Below are positions 42,512-52,280 of a stretch of DNA of 64,000 bases, piece by piece (the stretch's first letter is position 1; each line of letters begins with the position of its first letter). The position numbers were made by a program, and so were the translations under genes. Origin of the DNA: Anaerocolumna chitinilytica (GTDB lineage Bacteria; Bacillota; Clostridia; Lachnospirales; Lachnospiraceae); the NCBI RefSeq assembly GCF_014218355.1, contig NZ_AP023368.1:2608001-2672000 (forward strand), given 5' to 3'. A model generated the notes under the pieces. That model was not told where the DNA came from and ran no database searches. It saw only the letters and a program-made list of their open reading frames with translations.

Positions 42512-45500
42512 TTAAGGAAGCGTTACAAAGATATCAATTTGTCCATTTGCCTTCTCAAGAAGTTCCTTCTTAACTCTTAATCCACCTTCACGATAGGGAT
42601 TTAAGATAGTTTCCCCGGAAACTGGGATACCGTCGATGCTTACGGAGATTCTGTTATTCGTCAAATTATCCTTGTTATCGCTTTTTACTGAGATATGATA
42701 ACAGAAATCCAAATCTCTATTAAAACAATTAAAATGCAGCTTTAATCCGTCAAGATAGTCGGGAAGTACAGGATCTATAATTAAGGAATCTGCCAGGAAA
42801 CGGACACCAAGTATATTAGAGATCAACTGGTTCAGATAGATTCCAGGACCGCTGGAATAAAGCCTCCAGCCACCTTTTACAGAGATACTTCCGGTTTTTA
42901 ATTTATCAAAATTCTCAGCAAAATCATAGCGGTCTGTAAAACTTCCATCAGAACTGCTGAAATACAAATTGCTTTGCCTTAAGCAGGCAGATGGTACACT
43001 TTCCTGAATGAGAATAGGGTTGATTGTAAACAAGCTGTCCCAAGCCGTTGAGCTGTCACCGATTTTAGCACAAGCCTCAAGATAACGAATATGTGCATGT
43101 GTATATTCAAGACTTATTTCTCTTCCTACATTGGCGGCTTGTTCTGCTCTCTTAAAGAGTTTACTAACTCCTCCGTTGTACCGAGCAGGGCGGTTCATTA
43201 GATGAACACCGTCAGGGAATTTAAGTTCCTTGTCTATGGTCTGCATATTAACCTTGGCTTGTTCGGGAGAGACCAGTTCAGCAATAATGCTTCGGGTCAT
43301 TGGCAGGAGTCTGTAATTAATACCGGTTTCTTTATCCACCGGATGAAGCATATAGGTAATTTCATTATTGTCATATTGAACAAATCCTGGAATAATGCCA
43401 TCTTTGATTAAGAGGGATTTAAAATCATCTGCTATCTTTTGGGAGCTTTCGGATAATTTTTCTGCAAAATTGCTGTCAGTTTCCTTTAACATGGTTCCTA
43501 AACGTCTTAATGTCTGGAAGGCCAGTGCGACAGTCCAGGAGCTAACTAAATGTTCACGCATCTTAGGGTCAACCGGCTGCAAAGTATCATCCCAATCACC
43601 ACCTGCATAAGTGATTAATCCGGTGTTGCCGATAAAACGTAATTTAACTGCTTCGAAGGCACGTTTAATATGGTGCAGTAATGTAAATTGTTCGTTTGCT
43701 AAGTCTTTATATGGAATTTCTCTTTGGAGTAAAGCGTAATCACCGGAAGCTTCCAGATAATCACCAATACATTTAAGAGGCCAGAAGATTACATCGCCAT
43801 GGCATTCTCCGGCATCCATAGTATAACGATCAAACATAAACCATTGAGGCCATTCTCCGTTTGAATGGGACTGGTGGGAGAAGATATTTAGCAGCACTTT
43901 TCCGGCCAGGTTATAATTCTGAGTCATAAGGAAGTATTCCATAGGTCCCTGGCATACATCTCTGGTTCCCCAAGCCGCTCCGCCAGGTTGTTCCAGGCCG
44001 TGAGGTGAAGCGAAGTGAATCATTGCATTGTGAGTGTACCACCAGGCAGTTTCATTCAAGATGTCAATTCTTGTATTTTCTCCTTTGCAATCTAAAGAAA
44101 GCTTAAAACCTCCGTTTAAATTGCGGTAATAGTCTAGAGCGGCAGCCTTTTCAGTTTCAAAGTCAATGGTTGGAACACTAAGGGAATCCTCACCGTTTAG
44201 AGAGCCGGCTATAATGCACTGAAAGTTACTGGTTTCATTCATAGTTATGGTTATGAAGGTATCATCTCTGGAAATACCATCTTCAAAGAATATTCTGTCA
44301 TCACTTGTCTGCCATTTAGCACCGGATAAGAACATGCTATAGCTAAGTGCTTCATATTCCGTAGAGATTCCGGTAAAATGTAATCCATGGGGGATTTCAG
44401 CAAAGGAAACTTCTTTCGTATGTTCATTTTCACCAAGAACCATTTGATTTGTAAGAATAAAGTCATAGGACTTTTCCTTCTGACTGGTAACATCCAGAAC
44501 TACGTAAGGCTTATGGGCGGCAGTATAGGAAGTTATTTTTAGCAGGTCATCTTCTAAAACATAATACCAGCTGGCATAATTCATACCCATTTCAAAGAGA
44601 GCAGGAAGAGTTAACAGGCGGTAGGTTCCGTCCAATTTAATATACAAGTGCTGACCGCAATTTTTCTGGATATTCAAAAGCCCTCTTGGGGTTGATAAAA
44701 ATTTATGAAAAGAGGTATTTCCAAGGACTGTTTGACCATTGAATAATCCATACATATAAGCAGTACTGGAGATTGCACCTTTGGCATCAGTCCATTTACC
44801 GTTAATGCTTTCTTCCTCTAATTCACCCGGGCAGCTTATGAAAATTGTTCCGTGAGGGCGTTCCATATGGAGTTCTTTTTCTTTTGTAACTATATGACTG
44901 TGGTCCTTTGTAAAGAAAGACAGCAGTTTCTCGCCGTTGCGTTCCTCCAGAATACGAGATGGAAATAAAGCATCAATAGCTTCTGGGGAGAGGGCTGGGG
45001 AGGAATAAGTAGTCCCGAACTCCCTTTTCAGAGTTACAAATGGGTAGGGAGTATAAATATCTTCTTCTAATGCTTGATATGCGGACTTTATTTCAGCGTC
45101 ATATTCCAGAGAAGTAATTGCATCTGGGTGGTTTTCTGCCGCAAATCCATAAAAAGCAAGTTTCTTGCTGGAATTCAGATTAAACTTCTCTGTCTGGAAA
45201 GCAGTATAGGAAAATTCAAACTGATAATTAATATCCGGCAAATCTTCTGTAAGAGCAGCAGGTATATCGGTATCTTTGTAGGAGGTTTTAAAGAATTGCA
45301 TCCCGTCAGTGGAATAATGTATGACGGAAGCACCTAAACTACCCTGTCGGAGATATGGATAGGAACCTCCCTGGTCCTGGTTTTGTCTGGAACATATGGT
45401 ATAACCATTATCAGAAGAGAAGATACTATGTCCAAGGTATTGTGCTGCATACAATTCATTTGTAAGTACAGCTCCGGAAGAGGCTACACCAATATCTTGA

Positions 45501-45862
45501 CCATAGAGGAGGTCAACAGTTTCACCGTTACCATTTAAAGCAATTTCCCAGAACCATACGCTTTCTTTTGCGTAGAAGATTACCTCATAAGAGATACCTT
45601 CTACAATTCCGGTATACTTAAGAGATGTATTTCCCTTTTCTAATTTCGAACGTGAACGAATTCCCAAAAGGGGATATGCGGTGACGGAATTCTCTTTATA
45701 TATTCTAAGATATATGTTATTCGGAGAGCCATCTTTAGAATTTCCATGAAATCCATTTAACATGATACCATTGTGGTTGAATTCGAAAATATCACCGGTA
45801 GGCAGAAAACAATAACTTGTTTTGCCTGCTTTCAATTCAATTAAATTATTTGTTAGGTTCAT
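42512..45862 (-). CDS. GH94 glucan phosphorylase, probably 1,2-beta-oligoglucan phosphorylase
   Basis: An enzyme of 1116 residues. Length and motifs fit the GH94 1,2-beta-oligoglucan (sophorooligosaccharide) phosphorylases described from Listeria innocua and L. phytofermentans: AWGTRDVCQGPMEYF, SHSNGEWPQWFMFDRY and AGECHGDVIFWP. The general-acid Asp is probably D756 in GGDWDDTLQP. It would cleave a beta-glucan oligosaccharide with phosphate to glucose 1-phosphate, saving ATP. Cellobiose phosphorylases are shorter (about 800), so cellodextrin is the main alternative. It has no signal peptide. I choose the ATG at 45862; the one at 45916 lies inside the operator at 45901-45916. Confidence 0.78.
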   Translation of the reverse strand: MNLTNNLIELKAGKTSYCFLPTGDIFEFNHNGIMLNGFHGNSKDGSPNNIYLRIYKENSVTAYPLLGIRSRSKLEKGNTSLKYTGIVEGISYEVIFYAKESVWFWEIALNGNGETVDLLYGQDIGVASSGAVLTNELYAAQYLGHSIFSSDNGYTICSRQNQDQGGSYPYLRQGSLGASVIHYSTDGMQFFKTSYKDTDIPAALTEDLPDINYQFEFSYTAFQTEKFNLNSSKKLAFYGFAAENHPDAITSLEYDAEIKSAYQALEEDIYTPYPFVTLKREFGTTYSSPALSPEAIDALFPSRILEERNGEKLLSFFTKDHSHIVTKEKELHMERPHGTIFISCPGELEEESINGKWTDAKGAISSTAYMYGLFNGQTVLGNTSFHKFLSTPRGLLNIQKNCGQHLYIKLDGTYRLLTLPALFEMGMNYASWYYVLEDDLLKITSYTAAHKPYVVLDVTSQKEKSYDFILTNQMVLGENEHTKEVSFAEIPHGLHFTGISTEYEALSYSMFLSGAKWQTSDDRIFFEDGISRDDTFITITMNETSNFQCIIAGSLNGEDSLSVPTIDFETEKAAALDYYRNLNGGFKLSLDCKGENTRIDILNETAWWYTHNAMIHFASPHGLEQPGGAAWGTRDVCQGPMEYFLMTQNYNLAGKVLLNIFSHQSHSNGEWPQWFMFDRYTMDAGECHGDVIFWPLKCIGDYLEASGDYALLQREIPYKDLANEQFTLLHHIKRAFEAVKLRFIGNTGLITYAGGDWDDTLQPVDPKMREHLVSSWTVALAFQTLRRLGTMLKETDSNFAEKLSESSQKIADDFKSLLIKDGIIPGFVQYDNNEITYMLHPVDKETGINYRLLPMTRSIIAELVSPEQAKVNMQTIDKELKFPDGVHLMNRPARYNGGVSKLFKRAEQAANVGREISLEYTHAHIRYLEACAKIGDSSTAWDSLFTINPILIQESVPSACLRQSNLYFSSSDGSFTDRYDFAENFDKLKTGSISVKGGWRLYSSGPGIYLNQLISNILGVRFLADSLIIDPVLPDYLDGLKLHFNCFNRDLDFCYHISVKSDNKDNLTNNRISVSIDGIPVSGETILNPYREGGLRVKKELLEKANGQIDIFVTLP

Positions 45863-45900
45863 AACACGGGGGTCCTTTCTGAAAGTAGTATGCAATGGAT

Positions 45901-45916
45901 ATGAAAACGATACCAC
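45901..45916. promoter_or_regulatory. LacI-type operator of the phosphorylase operon
   Basis: ATGAAAACGATACCAC matches the operator at 46161-46176 in 13 of 16 positions and lies about 15-30 nt downstream of the predicted start point on minus. Confidence 0.6.
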
Positions 45917-45936
45917 TTTTTGAGATTGTTGAAAAT

Positions 45937-45965
45937 ATTATATCCTTGCATTGTAAAAATGTCAA
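45937..45965 (-). promoter_or_regulatory. Consensus promoter of the phosphorylase operon
   Basis: On minus, TTGACA (45960-45965) and TATAAT (45937-45942), both perfect, are 17 nt apart. Confidence 0.8.
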
Positions 45966-46102
45966 TGCAAACTGATTCATTTTGTAAATAATTTGTCTAA
46001 ATTTAAAACCATTATAATGAAAGAATACAACAATTTTAAATTTTGGCGGAATTTATAAGATAAAAAATAGCCATAAATTATTAAAAAAATATAAAAAACC
46101 AT

Positions 46103-46131
46103 TTGACAAAATGAATGTAAGATAATATAAT
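46103..46131 (+). promoter_or_regulatory. Consensus promoter of the oligosaccharide importer operon
   Basis: TTGACA (46103-46108) and TATAAT (46126-46131), both perfect, are 17 nt apart, the mirror image of the phosphorylase promoter. Confidence 0.8.
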
Positions 46132-46160
46132 CTACACATAAATTACAATTTGATTGAGAA

Positions 46161-46176
46161 ATGGAAACGATTCCAT
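46161..46176. promoter_or_regulatory. LacI-type operator of the importer operon
   Basis: ATGGAAACGATTCCAT has 6-bp arms (ATGGAA/TTCCAT) around the CG-containing centre typical of LacI proteins. It lies about 23 nt downstream of the predicted start point. It also nearly fits the CcpA cre pattern. Confidence 0.7.
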
Positions 46177-46268
46177 GAAACATATTTACAAAGGTTTTGA
46201 TATTTCAAAATTCAAATTGGATAGAATAGTAAGTATATCTAAAAAATGAAGTGAAGGGTGGATTTTAT

Positions 46269-47204
46269 ATGGGAAAATTAACAATCCATTTTAAGAACTT
46301 TTTTCACGAAGTGAAACGTAAGCGTGTCCTGTTCTTAATGATTTTACCAATTCTGATCTATTTTTTTGTTTTTGCCTACATCCCGATGCCAGGAGCATAT
46401 ATCGCTTTCGTAGACTACAGCATTGGAAAAGGAATATTTGGAAGCCCATTTGTTGGACTTAAGAATTTTGAATTCCTTGCAAAAACAGGTGACCTGTGGA
46501 GGATAACTAAGAATACGCTTCTTTATAATGTTGCCTTCCTGGTATTGTGTAATGTGTTTCAAGTTGCTTTTGCAATCATGCTTGCTGAGCTGGGAAGCAA
46601 ATGGTTTAAGAAATTATCCCAGTCCATTATCTTATTACCGTATTTCATCTCAATGGTTATTGTCGGATTTTTTGCATACAACTTCTTCAATTACGACCAT
46701 GGCTTTGTTAATACATTATTAACAGGTTTAGGATTTCCCAAACATGATTTTTATTCTGATCAGGGAATCTGGAAATACATTATCGTATTCTTCAAGATAT
46801 GGAGTCAAACTGGTTATGGTATGATAGTTTATCTGGCTACAATTACCGGAATCGATGCAGAAATTTATGAGGCCGCATCTCTTGATGGAGCTAATCCTGT
46901 ACAGAAAATAAAGTATCTGACATTACCTTTGTTAAAGACTACTGTTATATTGCTTTTCCTTTTTGGTCTTGGCGGTATTTTAAAGGGTTCCTTCGACCTA
47001 TTCTTTAACCTGATAGGAAGTAATTCCATCCTTTATCCCCAGACAGATATTATTGATACCTTTGTATTCCGAAGCCTTGTCAGTCAGTTTAACTTTTCAC
47101 AAGGTGCCGCCGTTGGCTTTTACCAGTCAATATTCGGGTTGATTCTTGTTCTGGTGGTAAATGCAGTTGTGAAGAAGATAGAACCTGAGAGTGCATTATT
47201 TTAG
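46269..47204 (+). CDS. Oligosaccharide ABC transporter permease, LplB/UgpA-like
   Basis: A 311-residue membrane protein with six helices and the EAA loop EAASLDGANPVQKIKYLTLPLL that contacts the ATPase. It belongs to the LplB group of sugar permeases. GGTGG lies 8 nt before the ATG at 46269. It forms an importer with the next two genes. No ATPase gene is present; a shared MsmX-like ATPase encoded elsewhere is usual. Confidence 0.88.
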   Translation: MGKLTIHFKNFFHEVKRKRVLFLMILPILIYFFVFAYIPMPGAYIAFVDYSIGKGIFGSPFVGLKNFEFLAKTGDLWRITKNTLLYNVAFLVLCNVFQVAFAIMLAELGSKWFKKLSQSIILLPYFISMVIVGFFAYNFFNYDHGFVNTLLTGLGFPKHDFYSDQGIWKYIIVFFKIWSQTGYGMIVYLATITGIDAEIYEAASLDGANPVQKIKYLTLPLLKTTVILLFLFGLGGILKGSFDLFFNLIGSNSILYPQTDIIDTFVFRSLVSQFNFSQGAAVGFYQSIFGLILVLVVNAVVKKIEPESALF

Positions 47205-47223
47205 GAAAAGGAGTTAAGTTAAT

Positions 47224-48132
47224 ATGAAAGAAGACAATATAAAAAGCAGGAAATTGATGGGCAAGGATGAAAAAATCATGAAAGGCGTTTTTTATACCCT
47301 TGTTACCATATTTACATTGATATGCTTATTTCCTTTTCTTCTCCTGATATCCTCCTCTTTTATGAGTGAAAAGGAAATACTGAAGGAGGGTTACAAGCTG
47401 ATTCCATCTCATATTAGTTTCAGTGCGTATGAGTTCCTTGGAAGCCATGTAACGAATCTGTTCAATGCATACAAAGTTACCATCACCATTGCGGTAGCAG
47501 GAACACTTTTAGGATTGTTTCTTATGTCAATGGGTGGTTATGTCCTTTGCAGAAAAGATTTTAAATATAGAAACCAGATTTCATTTTTTATCTATTTTAC
47601 AACATTGTTCAGCGGCGGTTTGATTCCCACTTATATCTTAATGGTCAATGGCTTGGGATTAAAGGATAATCTCTGGTCCTTGATACTTCCGGGATTAATG
47701 AGCCCCTGGTCTATCTTCCTAATGAGAAACTTTATGAAATCTATACCGGAATCCTTATATGAATCCGCAGCAATTGACGGAGCCGGTGATTTTAGAATTT
47801 ACTGGAAGATATTCATGCCACTGTCAAAGCCGTCTCTAGCAACCATAGGACTATTCCTAACACTTGGTTACTGGAATGAATGGTACAATGCCATGCTCTA
47901 TATTCAGTCACAAAATAAGATACCATTGCAGTATTTCCTGCAAAAAATCGTAAGCCAGGCTAACATATCCCTGTTAATCCAGCAGGGTCTGACAATCAAC
48001 ACAGGTGATCTGCCAAGTGAATCTATCAAAATGGCTACTGCGGTAGCTGCTATCGGGCCAATTATTTTAGTATATCCTTTTGTACAAAAGTATTTTGTAA
48101 GCGGTCTGACTATCGGTGCTGTAAAAGGCTGA
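47224..48132 (+). CDS. Oligosaccharide ABC transporter permease, YtcP/LplC-like
   Basis: A 302-residue permease with six helices and the EAA motif ESAAIDGAGDFRIYWKIFMPLSK. It is the second half of the heterodimeric sugar importer, beginning 19 nt after the first permease. AAAGGAG precedes the ATG. The C terminus ends in FVQKYFVSGLTIGAVKG, typical of the LplC group. Confidence 0.88.
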   Translation: MKEDNIKSRKLMGKDEKIMKGVFYTLVTIFTLICLFPFLLLISSSFMSEKEILKEGYKLIPSHISFSAYEFLGSHVTNLFNAYKVTITIAVAGTLLGLFLMSMGGYVLCRKDFKYRNQISFFIYFTTLFSGGLIPTYILMVNGLGLKDNLWSLILPGLMSPWSIFLMRNFMKSIPESLYESAAIDGAGDFRIYWKIFMPLSKPSLATIGLFLTLGYWNEWYNAMLYIQSQNKIPLQYFLQKIVSQANISLLIQQGLTINTGDLPSESIKMATAVAAIGPIILVYPFVQKYFVSGLTIGAVKG

Positions 48133-48150
48133 TAACTATCCTGGTAATAT

Positions 48151-48208
48151 GCTTAAGAGCCGTAAACTCGTTGACTTAATATTATTGCTTAATATACGGC
48201 TCATAAGC
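48151..48208 (+). other. Intercistronic hairpin between permease and binding-protein genes
   Basis: A 14-bp stem with one mismatch (48151-48164 with 48195-48208) closes a 30-nt loop just before the binding-protein gene. Such hairpins often shield the abundant binding-protein mRNA after processing; no T tract follows, so it is not a terminator. Confidence 0.5.
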
Positions 48209-48261
48209 TTATTATAAATAATGTATTTTATGTCGCCATGAGCGGCAGAATGGAGGTAAAG

Positions 48262-49809
48262 ATGAAGAGAATTATTGCATTGTTGTTAGTAGCAGTTCTT
48301 GCAATCGGTATGGTTACCGGATGCAGTAAAACAACAAAAAACAATTCCGGCACAACAAACAATGGGGCGGAAACAACAGATGGTAAGACTGACAATTCCA
48401 AAGAGGTAAATCTGGTACTTTATTTATACGGCAGCGAAGGTGTTGCTAACAAAGATATACTTGCCGCATTAAATGAAAAATTAAAAGCAAGCATTAATAC
48501 TACCCTTGAAATTAAATATATTGATTGGGGTGATATTGCAACAAAATATCCTCTGATGTTTTCATCAGGTGAGAAGTTTGATATGGCATACGTTTCAGGT
48601 AATGGCAATGTTCCTTATGCTACACTTGTAAAACAAGGCGCTTTGGCTGACATCACAGATTTACTTGATAAAGATGCTCCTACTCTTAAGACAGCATTAG
48701 CAAAACAGTGGGACAGCGTTAAGGTTGACGGAAAAATCTATGCAGTACCTACTGACTATTCCGAGTACACTTCTTATGGATTTGTATCCCGTAAAGATTT
48801 AATGGATAAATACGGTGTATCCACCATCAGTTCTATCGCTGATATGGAAAAATACATGGATGCAGCTGTTGCTGACGGACAGGTACCTTTAAATGGTAAA
48901 GCAAATCTGTCAAATGATCTTTACAGAATGTTTATTGATACAACTGATGGCTGGATTAATGCACCTGGTATCTCTGAAAGTGAATTATATCTTGCAGCTG
49001 ATAAAGATAATAATAGCAAGATTTTTGCACCTGCATTTACAGATGAATTCGAAGCATTTGCTGTAAAAATGCATGACTGGGAACAGAAGGGTTACTGGTC
49101 AAAAGATATTCTTTCATCTTCACAGGATGACAAGGACAACTTCTACAATGGTTTATCCGCAGGTTACATTTCCCACCAGCCTGACTGGACAGGAAGTTAT
49201 GGTACACAGGTTCAGAAATTACCTGGCGTAGAATCTGAATTCTATTGCTTCCCTGAAGCTAATGGTAAGATTGTTAGAGCAAGTGGTGTTAATAATGCTA
49301 CAGGTATCAGTGTTAACTCCAAATATCCTGACAGATGCTTACAGGTAATTGAAAAGCTTATGACAGATAAAGAGTGCTATGATTTATTCCAGTATGGTAT
49401 TGAAGGAAGAGAATATGAACTGAAGGACGGCAAAGTTACAAGACCTGCTACCTTTGATGAGAAGAAAGATGGCGGCGGATTTGCATCATGGGCATTCCGT
49501 ACAGATGCTCTTAACCTTCCTCAGCTTACAGAAGATCCTCGTCGTTATACTTTAAATGATGCGTGGTCCAAAGTAGCTATTGATAATCCTTTTGTAGGTT
49601 TCAGCTTTGACAGCAGCAAAGTTAATACTGAGCTTTCAGCTATTTCCAATGTTAACTCACAGCTTGGTATTCAGATACTTTTAGGCAAGACTACTCAGGA
49701 TCCTAAGGATGCAGTAGCTGAATACAGGAAACAGTTAAAGACTGCTGGAATTGACAATGTATTAAAAGAAGTTAATGACCAGTGGACTGCATACAACGCT
49801 TCCAAATAA
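48262..49809 (+). CDS. Sugar-binding lipoprotein of the ABC importer
   Basis: A 515-residue extracellular solute-binding protein (family 1/LipO type). The signal peptide ends at the lipobox VTGC (C21), followed by an Asn/Thr-rich linker to the mature binding domain (LYGSEGVANKDILAALNE onward). GGAGG precedes the ATG at 48262; a start at 48238 has no site. It captures oligosaccharides outside the membrane and hands them to the two permeases. By its context next to a GH94 phosphorylase and GH3 genes it likely binds beta-1,2-glucan oligosaccharides, like the sophorooligosaccharide-binding protein described for Listeria. Confidence 0.87.
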   Translation: MKRIIALLLVAVLAIGMVTGCSKTTKNNSGTTNNGAETTDGKTDNSKEVNLVLYLYGSEGVANKDILAALNEKLKASINTTLEIKYIDWGDIATKYPLMFSSGEKFDMAYVSGNGNVPYATLVKQGALADITDLLDKDAPTLKTALAKQWDSVKVDGKIYAVPTDYSEYTSYGFVSRKDLMDKYGVSTISSIADMEKYMDAAVADGQVPLNGKANLSNDLYRMFIDTTDGWINAPGISESELYLAADKDNNSKIFAPAFTDEFEAFAVKMHDWEQKGYWSKDILSSSQDDKDNFYNGLSAGYISHQPDWTGSYGTQVQKLPGVESEFYCFPEANGKIVRASGVNNATGISVNSKYPDRCLQVIEKLMTDKECYDLFQYGIEGREYELKDGKVTRPATFDEKKDGGGFASWAFRTDALNLPQLTEDPRRYTLNDAWSKVAIDNPFVGFSFDSSKVNTELSAISNVNSQLGIQILLGKTTQDPKDAVAEYRKQLKTAGIDNVLKEVNDQWTAYNASK

Positions 49810-49994
49810 TAAGATAAATAAATAATGAACCAATGATGTATTAGGGACTAATGGCAGGGATGCATGACTTTACCGATAGAACGGAAAGGTAATAATTCCT
49901 GCCAATTTCCTGTTAAATAATGTTGATACTACTTTGTCAGCTAAGAATGTAGAAAGAATTCTATCTGTTTGATAATGCAAATCTGTTAAGATTG

Positions 49995-50003
49995 TGTTAT
50001 AAT
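49995..50003 (+). promoter_or_regulatory. Extended -10 promoter of the lacI-like gene
   Basis: TGTTATAAT is a perfect extended -10 element (TGnTATAAT, with TATAAT at 49998-50003). No good -35 box lies upstream. The region 49810-50073 holds a weak hairpin at 49853-49903 and no gene. Confidence 0.5.
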
Positions 50004-50024
50004 TGTTAATTATGTACAAACAGG

Positions 50025-50036
50025 GGAATTGTTTCC
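50025..50036. promoter_or_regulatory. LacI-type operator at its own gene
   Basis: GGAATTGTTTCC matches the complement of the importer operator core in 11 of 12 positions. It lies just after the predicted start point of the lacI-like gene, suggesting autorepression. Confidence 0.55.
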
Positions 50037-50073
50037 AAATATTCGGACAAAAATGAAGCATAGGATGAGGTAT

Positions 50074-51099
50074 ATGGAAGTAACAATTAAAGAAATAGCA
50101 AAACTTTCAGGAGTTGGAATAACAACAGTTTCAAGGGTTATTAACAATTCGGGGCCAGTAAGCCCTAAAACACGAGAAAAAGTTATGGCTGTTGTCAGAG
50201 AGTATAATTATATTCCGAACAATAGTGCCAGAAACTTAAAATCCAATCAGTCTAAAAGCGTGGCATTGCTGGTAAAATCTATTACTAACCCATTTTTTCA
50301 AAAAATGATAAAAGTAATTGAACAAAAAGTTGCACTTAGAGGTTATCAGCTGATTATACAAAATGTTACAAACCTTCAGAATGAATTGGATATCGCAATT
50401 TCAGAGGCGAAAGACAGAAATCTTCAAGGTGTCATTATCATGGGAGGTTCCTTTAATTACACTGCTGCAAAGTTCAGCGGTTTAAAGATACCCTGCGTAT
50501 TACTTACTGTATCCGCAGGTGATGAGGTTTCTCTTGAAAGCTATTCCAGTGTCCGTATCAATGATGAACTTGAGGCTTTTAAAGCTGTTGAATATCTTAT
50601 CTCAATGGGGCATCGAAGAATAGGCTTTATTATGAATGCTCCAGTTGATGAAATGACACCCAACTCCTTACGATACAGAGGGTATATAAGAGCATTGGAG
50701 CAATATAATGTTCCCTTTGATTCTTCCTTGGTAGCTTCTGAATTCTCTTCACTGTCAGGATATGATTTCGGTTTTAAAATGATGAAGCAGCTCTTAGCCC
50801 AGAATAAGGATGTGACAGCAGTGTTTGCATTCGCTGACATTGTGGCTATTGGAGCGGCAAAAGCTATTCTTTCCAGTGGTTTAAAAATTCCGGAAAATAT
50901 ATCAATTATAGGTTTTGACGGTATCGAAGAGGCAGAATTTTATCATCCTTCAATAGATACCATCTCTCAGCCGGCAGAACAGATGGCTTTATCCAGTGTG
51001 GAACTGCTATTTGACATGCTGCAGGGAGGGGAAACCAGACATATGGTATTTGAATCCTCTCTTTTAAAAAGAGGTTCTTGTGCAGCAATTCACAAATAA
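50074..51099 (+). CDS. LacI-family transcriptional regulator of the glucan locus
   Basis: A 341-residue regulator: LacI helix-turn-helix at the start (VTIKEIAKLSGVGITTVSRVINNSGPVSPKTR), hinge helix (NNSARNLKSNQ), and a periplasmic-binding-protein-like effector domain (about 60-330) with VFAFADIVAIGAAKA and ISIIGFDGIE. The effector is probably a glucan oligosaccharide or its phosphorylase product. GAGG and GGATG stretches lie close before the ATG at 50074, and an earlier ATG at 50065 is an alternative. Operators in front of the phosphorylase, the importer and its own gene suggest it controls the whole locus. Confidence 0.86.
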   Translation: MEVTIKEIAKLSGVGITTVSRVINNSGPVSPKTREKVMAVVREYNYIPNNSARNLKSNQSKSVALLVKSITNPFFQKMIKVIEQKVALRGYQLIIQNVTNLQNELDIAISEAKDRNLQGVIIMGGSFNYTAAKFSGLKIPCVLLTVSAGDEVSLESYSSVRINDELEAFKAVEYLISMGHRRIGFIMNAPVDEMTPNSLRYRGYIRALEQYNVPFDSSLVASEFSSLSGYDFGFKMMKQLLAQNKDVTAVFAFADIVAIGAAKAILSSGLKIPENISIIGFDGIEEAEFYHPSIDTISQPAEQMALSSVELLFDMLQGGETRHMVFESSLLKRGSCAAIHK

Positions 51100-51145
51100 T
51101 CAAGAAGAAGGACTTGTGTAATTGAATAAAAAGTCATAAAATAGG

Positions 51146-51175
51146 GATGTTGAAAAAAGCAGTTTTTTCAACATC
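51146..51175 (+). terminator. Terminator of the lacI-like gene
   Basis: A 13-bp perfect stem (51146-51158 with 51163-51175) with a 4-nt loop and a T-rich right arm. Confidence 0.8.
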
Positions 51176-51256
51176 TTGATTTATAAGTACTGTTGAAAAG
51201 ATGAAAAAAAATTACAGTATAACGAAAGAGTGCTAAGTGCACAGATGGGAGTTAAA

Positions 51257-52015
51257 ATGCAGATAGTAACCTTTAATATAAGATGTGATTATGGTCAGGA
51301 TGGAGCCAATAATTTCAAATACAGACAGGATCTGATATTAAAAAAAATAAAGGCTGAACAACCGGATATACTTTGCTTTCAGGAAGTTTTACCCCATGTT
51401 TCTCTTTGGCTGAAAGAAAATTTGGAAGATTATTATTTAGTTGGCTGCGGCAGGGAGAAGAACCTTACAGGGGAAGAAACCTCCATTGCCTATCGTAAAG
51501 AGAAGTATAATATCGTTAAGCTGGAGATTTTCTGGCTATCAGAGACGCCGGAGATCCCGGGAAGCCGCTATGAAAATCAGAGTGAATGCCCAAGAACTTG
51601 TACCTGTATCTATTTTCAGGAAATAAAGACAGGTAAGGTATTCCGTGTTTATAATACTCATTTGGATCATATCGGAAGCGAAGCCAGAGAACAGGGGTTA
51701 GAACAGATACTAAAAGTGATAACGAAAGCAGATTTTCTTGGAGATGTACCGGTTATTCTTACCGGAGATTTTAATGCATTTCCCGATTCGAAAGAGCTGT
51801 CTGTGTTAAACAAATATCCGCAGTTTTCTGACTGTACAAAGAGTATTGACGGTACTTTTCATGATTTTGGCAGATTAAATGAGACAGAAAAGATAGATTA
51901 TATCATAGCAGACAAACATTTTACCTGTAAGAAGGTAGAGAAATGGATTGATCGTGAAGGAGAAGTCTATTTATCCGATCATTATCCGGTAAGTGCTGTT
52001 TTAGAACTTCTGTAA
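51257..52015 (+). CDS. Endonuclease/exonuclease/phosphatase-family protein
   Basis: A 252-residue protein of the EEP superfamily: FNIRCDYGQDG at the start, QPDILCFQEV (metal-binding Glu), YNTHLDHIG, TGDFNAFPDS (metal-binding Asp/Asn) and SDHYPVSAVL at the end (catalytic Asp-His). Members hydrolyse phosphodiesters of nucleic acids, sphingolipids or inositol phosphates. GGGAG precedes the ATG at 51257. Similar genes often lie in sugar-use loci of Lachnospiraceae, but the role here is unknown. Confidence 0.83.
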   Translation: MQIVTFNIRCDYGQDGANNFKYRQDLILKKIKAEQPDILCFQEVLPHVSLWLKENLEDYYLVGCGREKNLTGEETSIAYRKEKYNIVKLEIFWLSETPEIPGSRYENQSECPRTCTCIYFQEIKTGKVFRVYNTHLDHIGSEAREQGLEQILKVITKADFLGDVPVILTGDFNAFPDSKELSVLNKYPQFSDCTKSIDGTFHDFGRLNETEKIDYIIADKHFTCKKVEKWIDREGEVYLSDHYPVSAVLELL

Positions 52016-52125
52016 TTGATGTGAGAGTTAGAAATTAGTCACCAATTCATTTCCGGTGATAGAATCATGTAATAAAATCATGTGATATAATAGCATTGGT
52101 ATTAATAAATTCATGTATATTTTGC

Positions 52126-52175
52126 AGAAATCTTTGCAGTTGCTGCTGTAAGAGCAGCATCCTTGCGGGATTTCT
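52126..52175 (+). other. Structured leader upstream of the second GH3 gene
   Basis: AGAAATC (52126-52132) pairs with GATTTCT (52169-52175), enclosing an inner stem TGCTGC/GCAGCA (52141-52146 with 52154-52159). No class of riboswitch is recognised. The rest of 52016-52280 shows no gene. Confidence 0.35.
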
Positions 52176-52280
52176 TTCTATGAAGAAGCAAGAATTATTA
52201 GTATAAGGATATACTAAGATTATATTTGTTTTCAAAAGTTGGAAGCAATTTAATATATATTACTACGAAGGAGATAAAGG

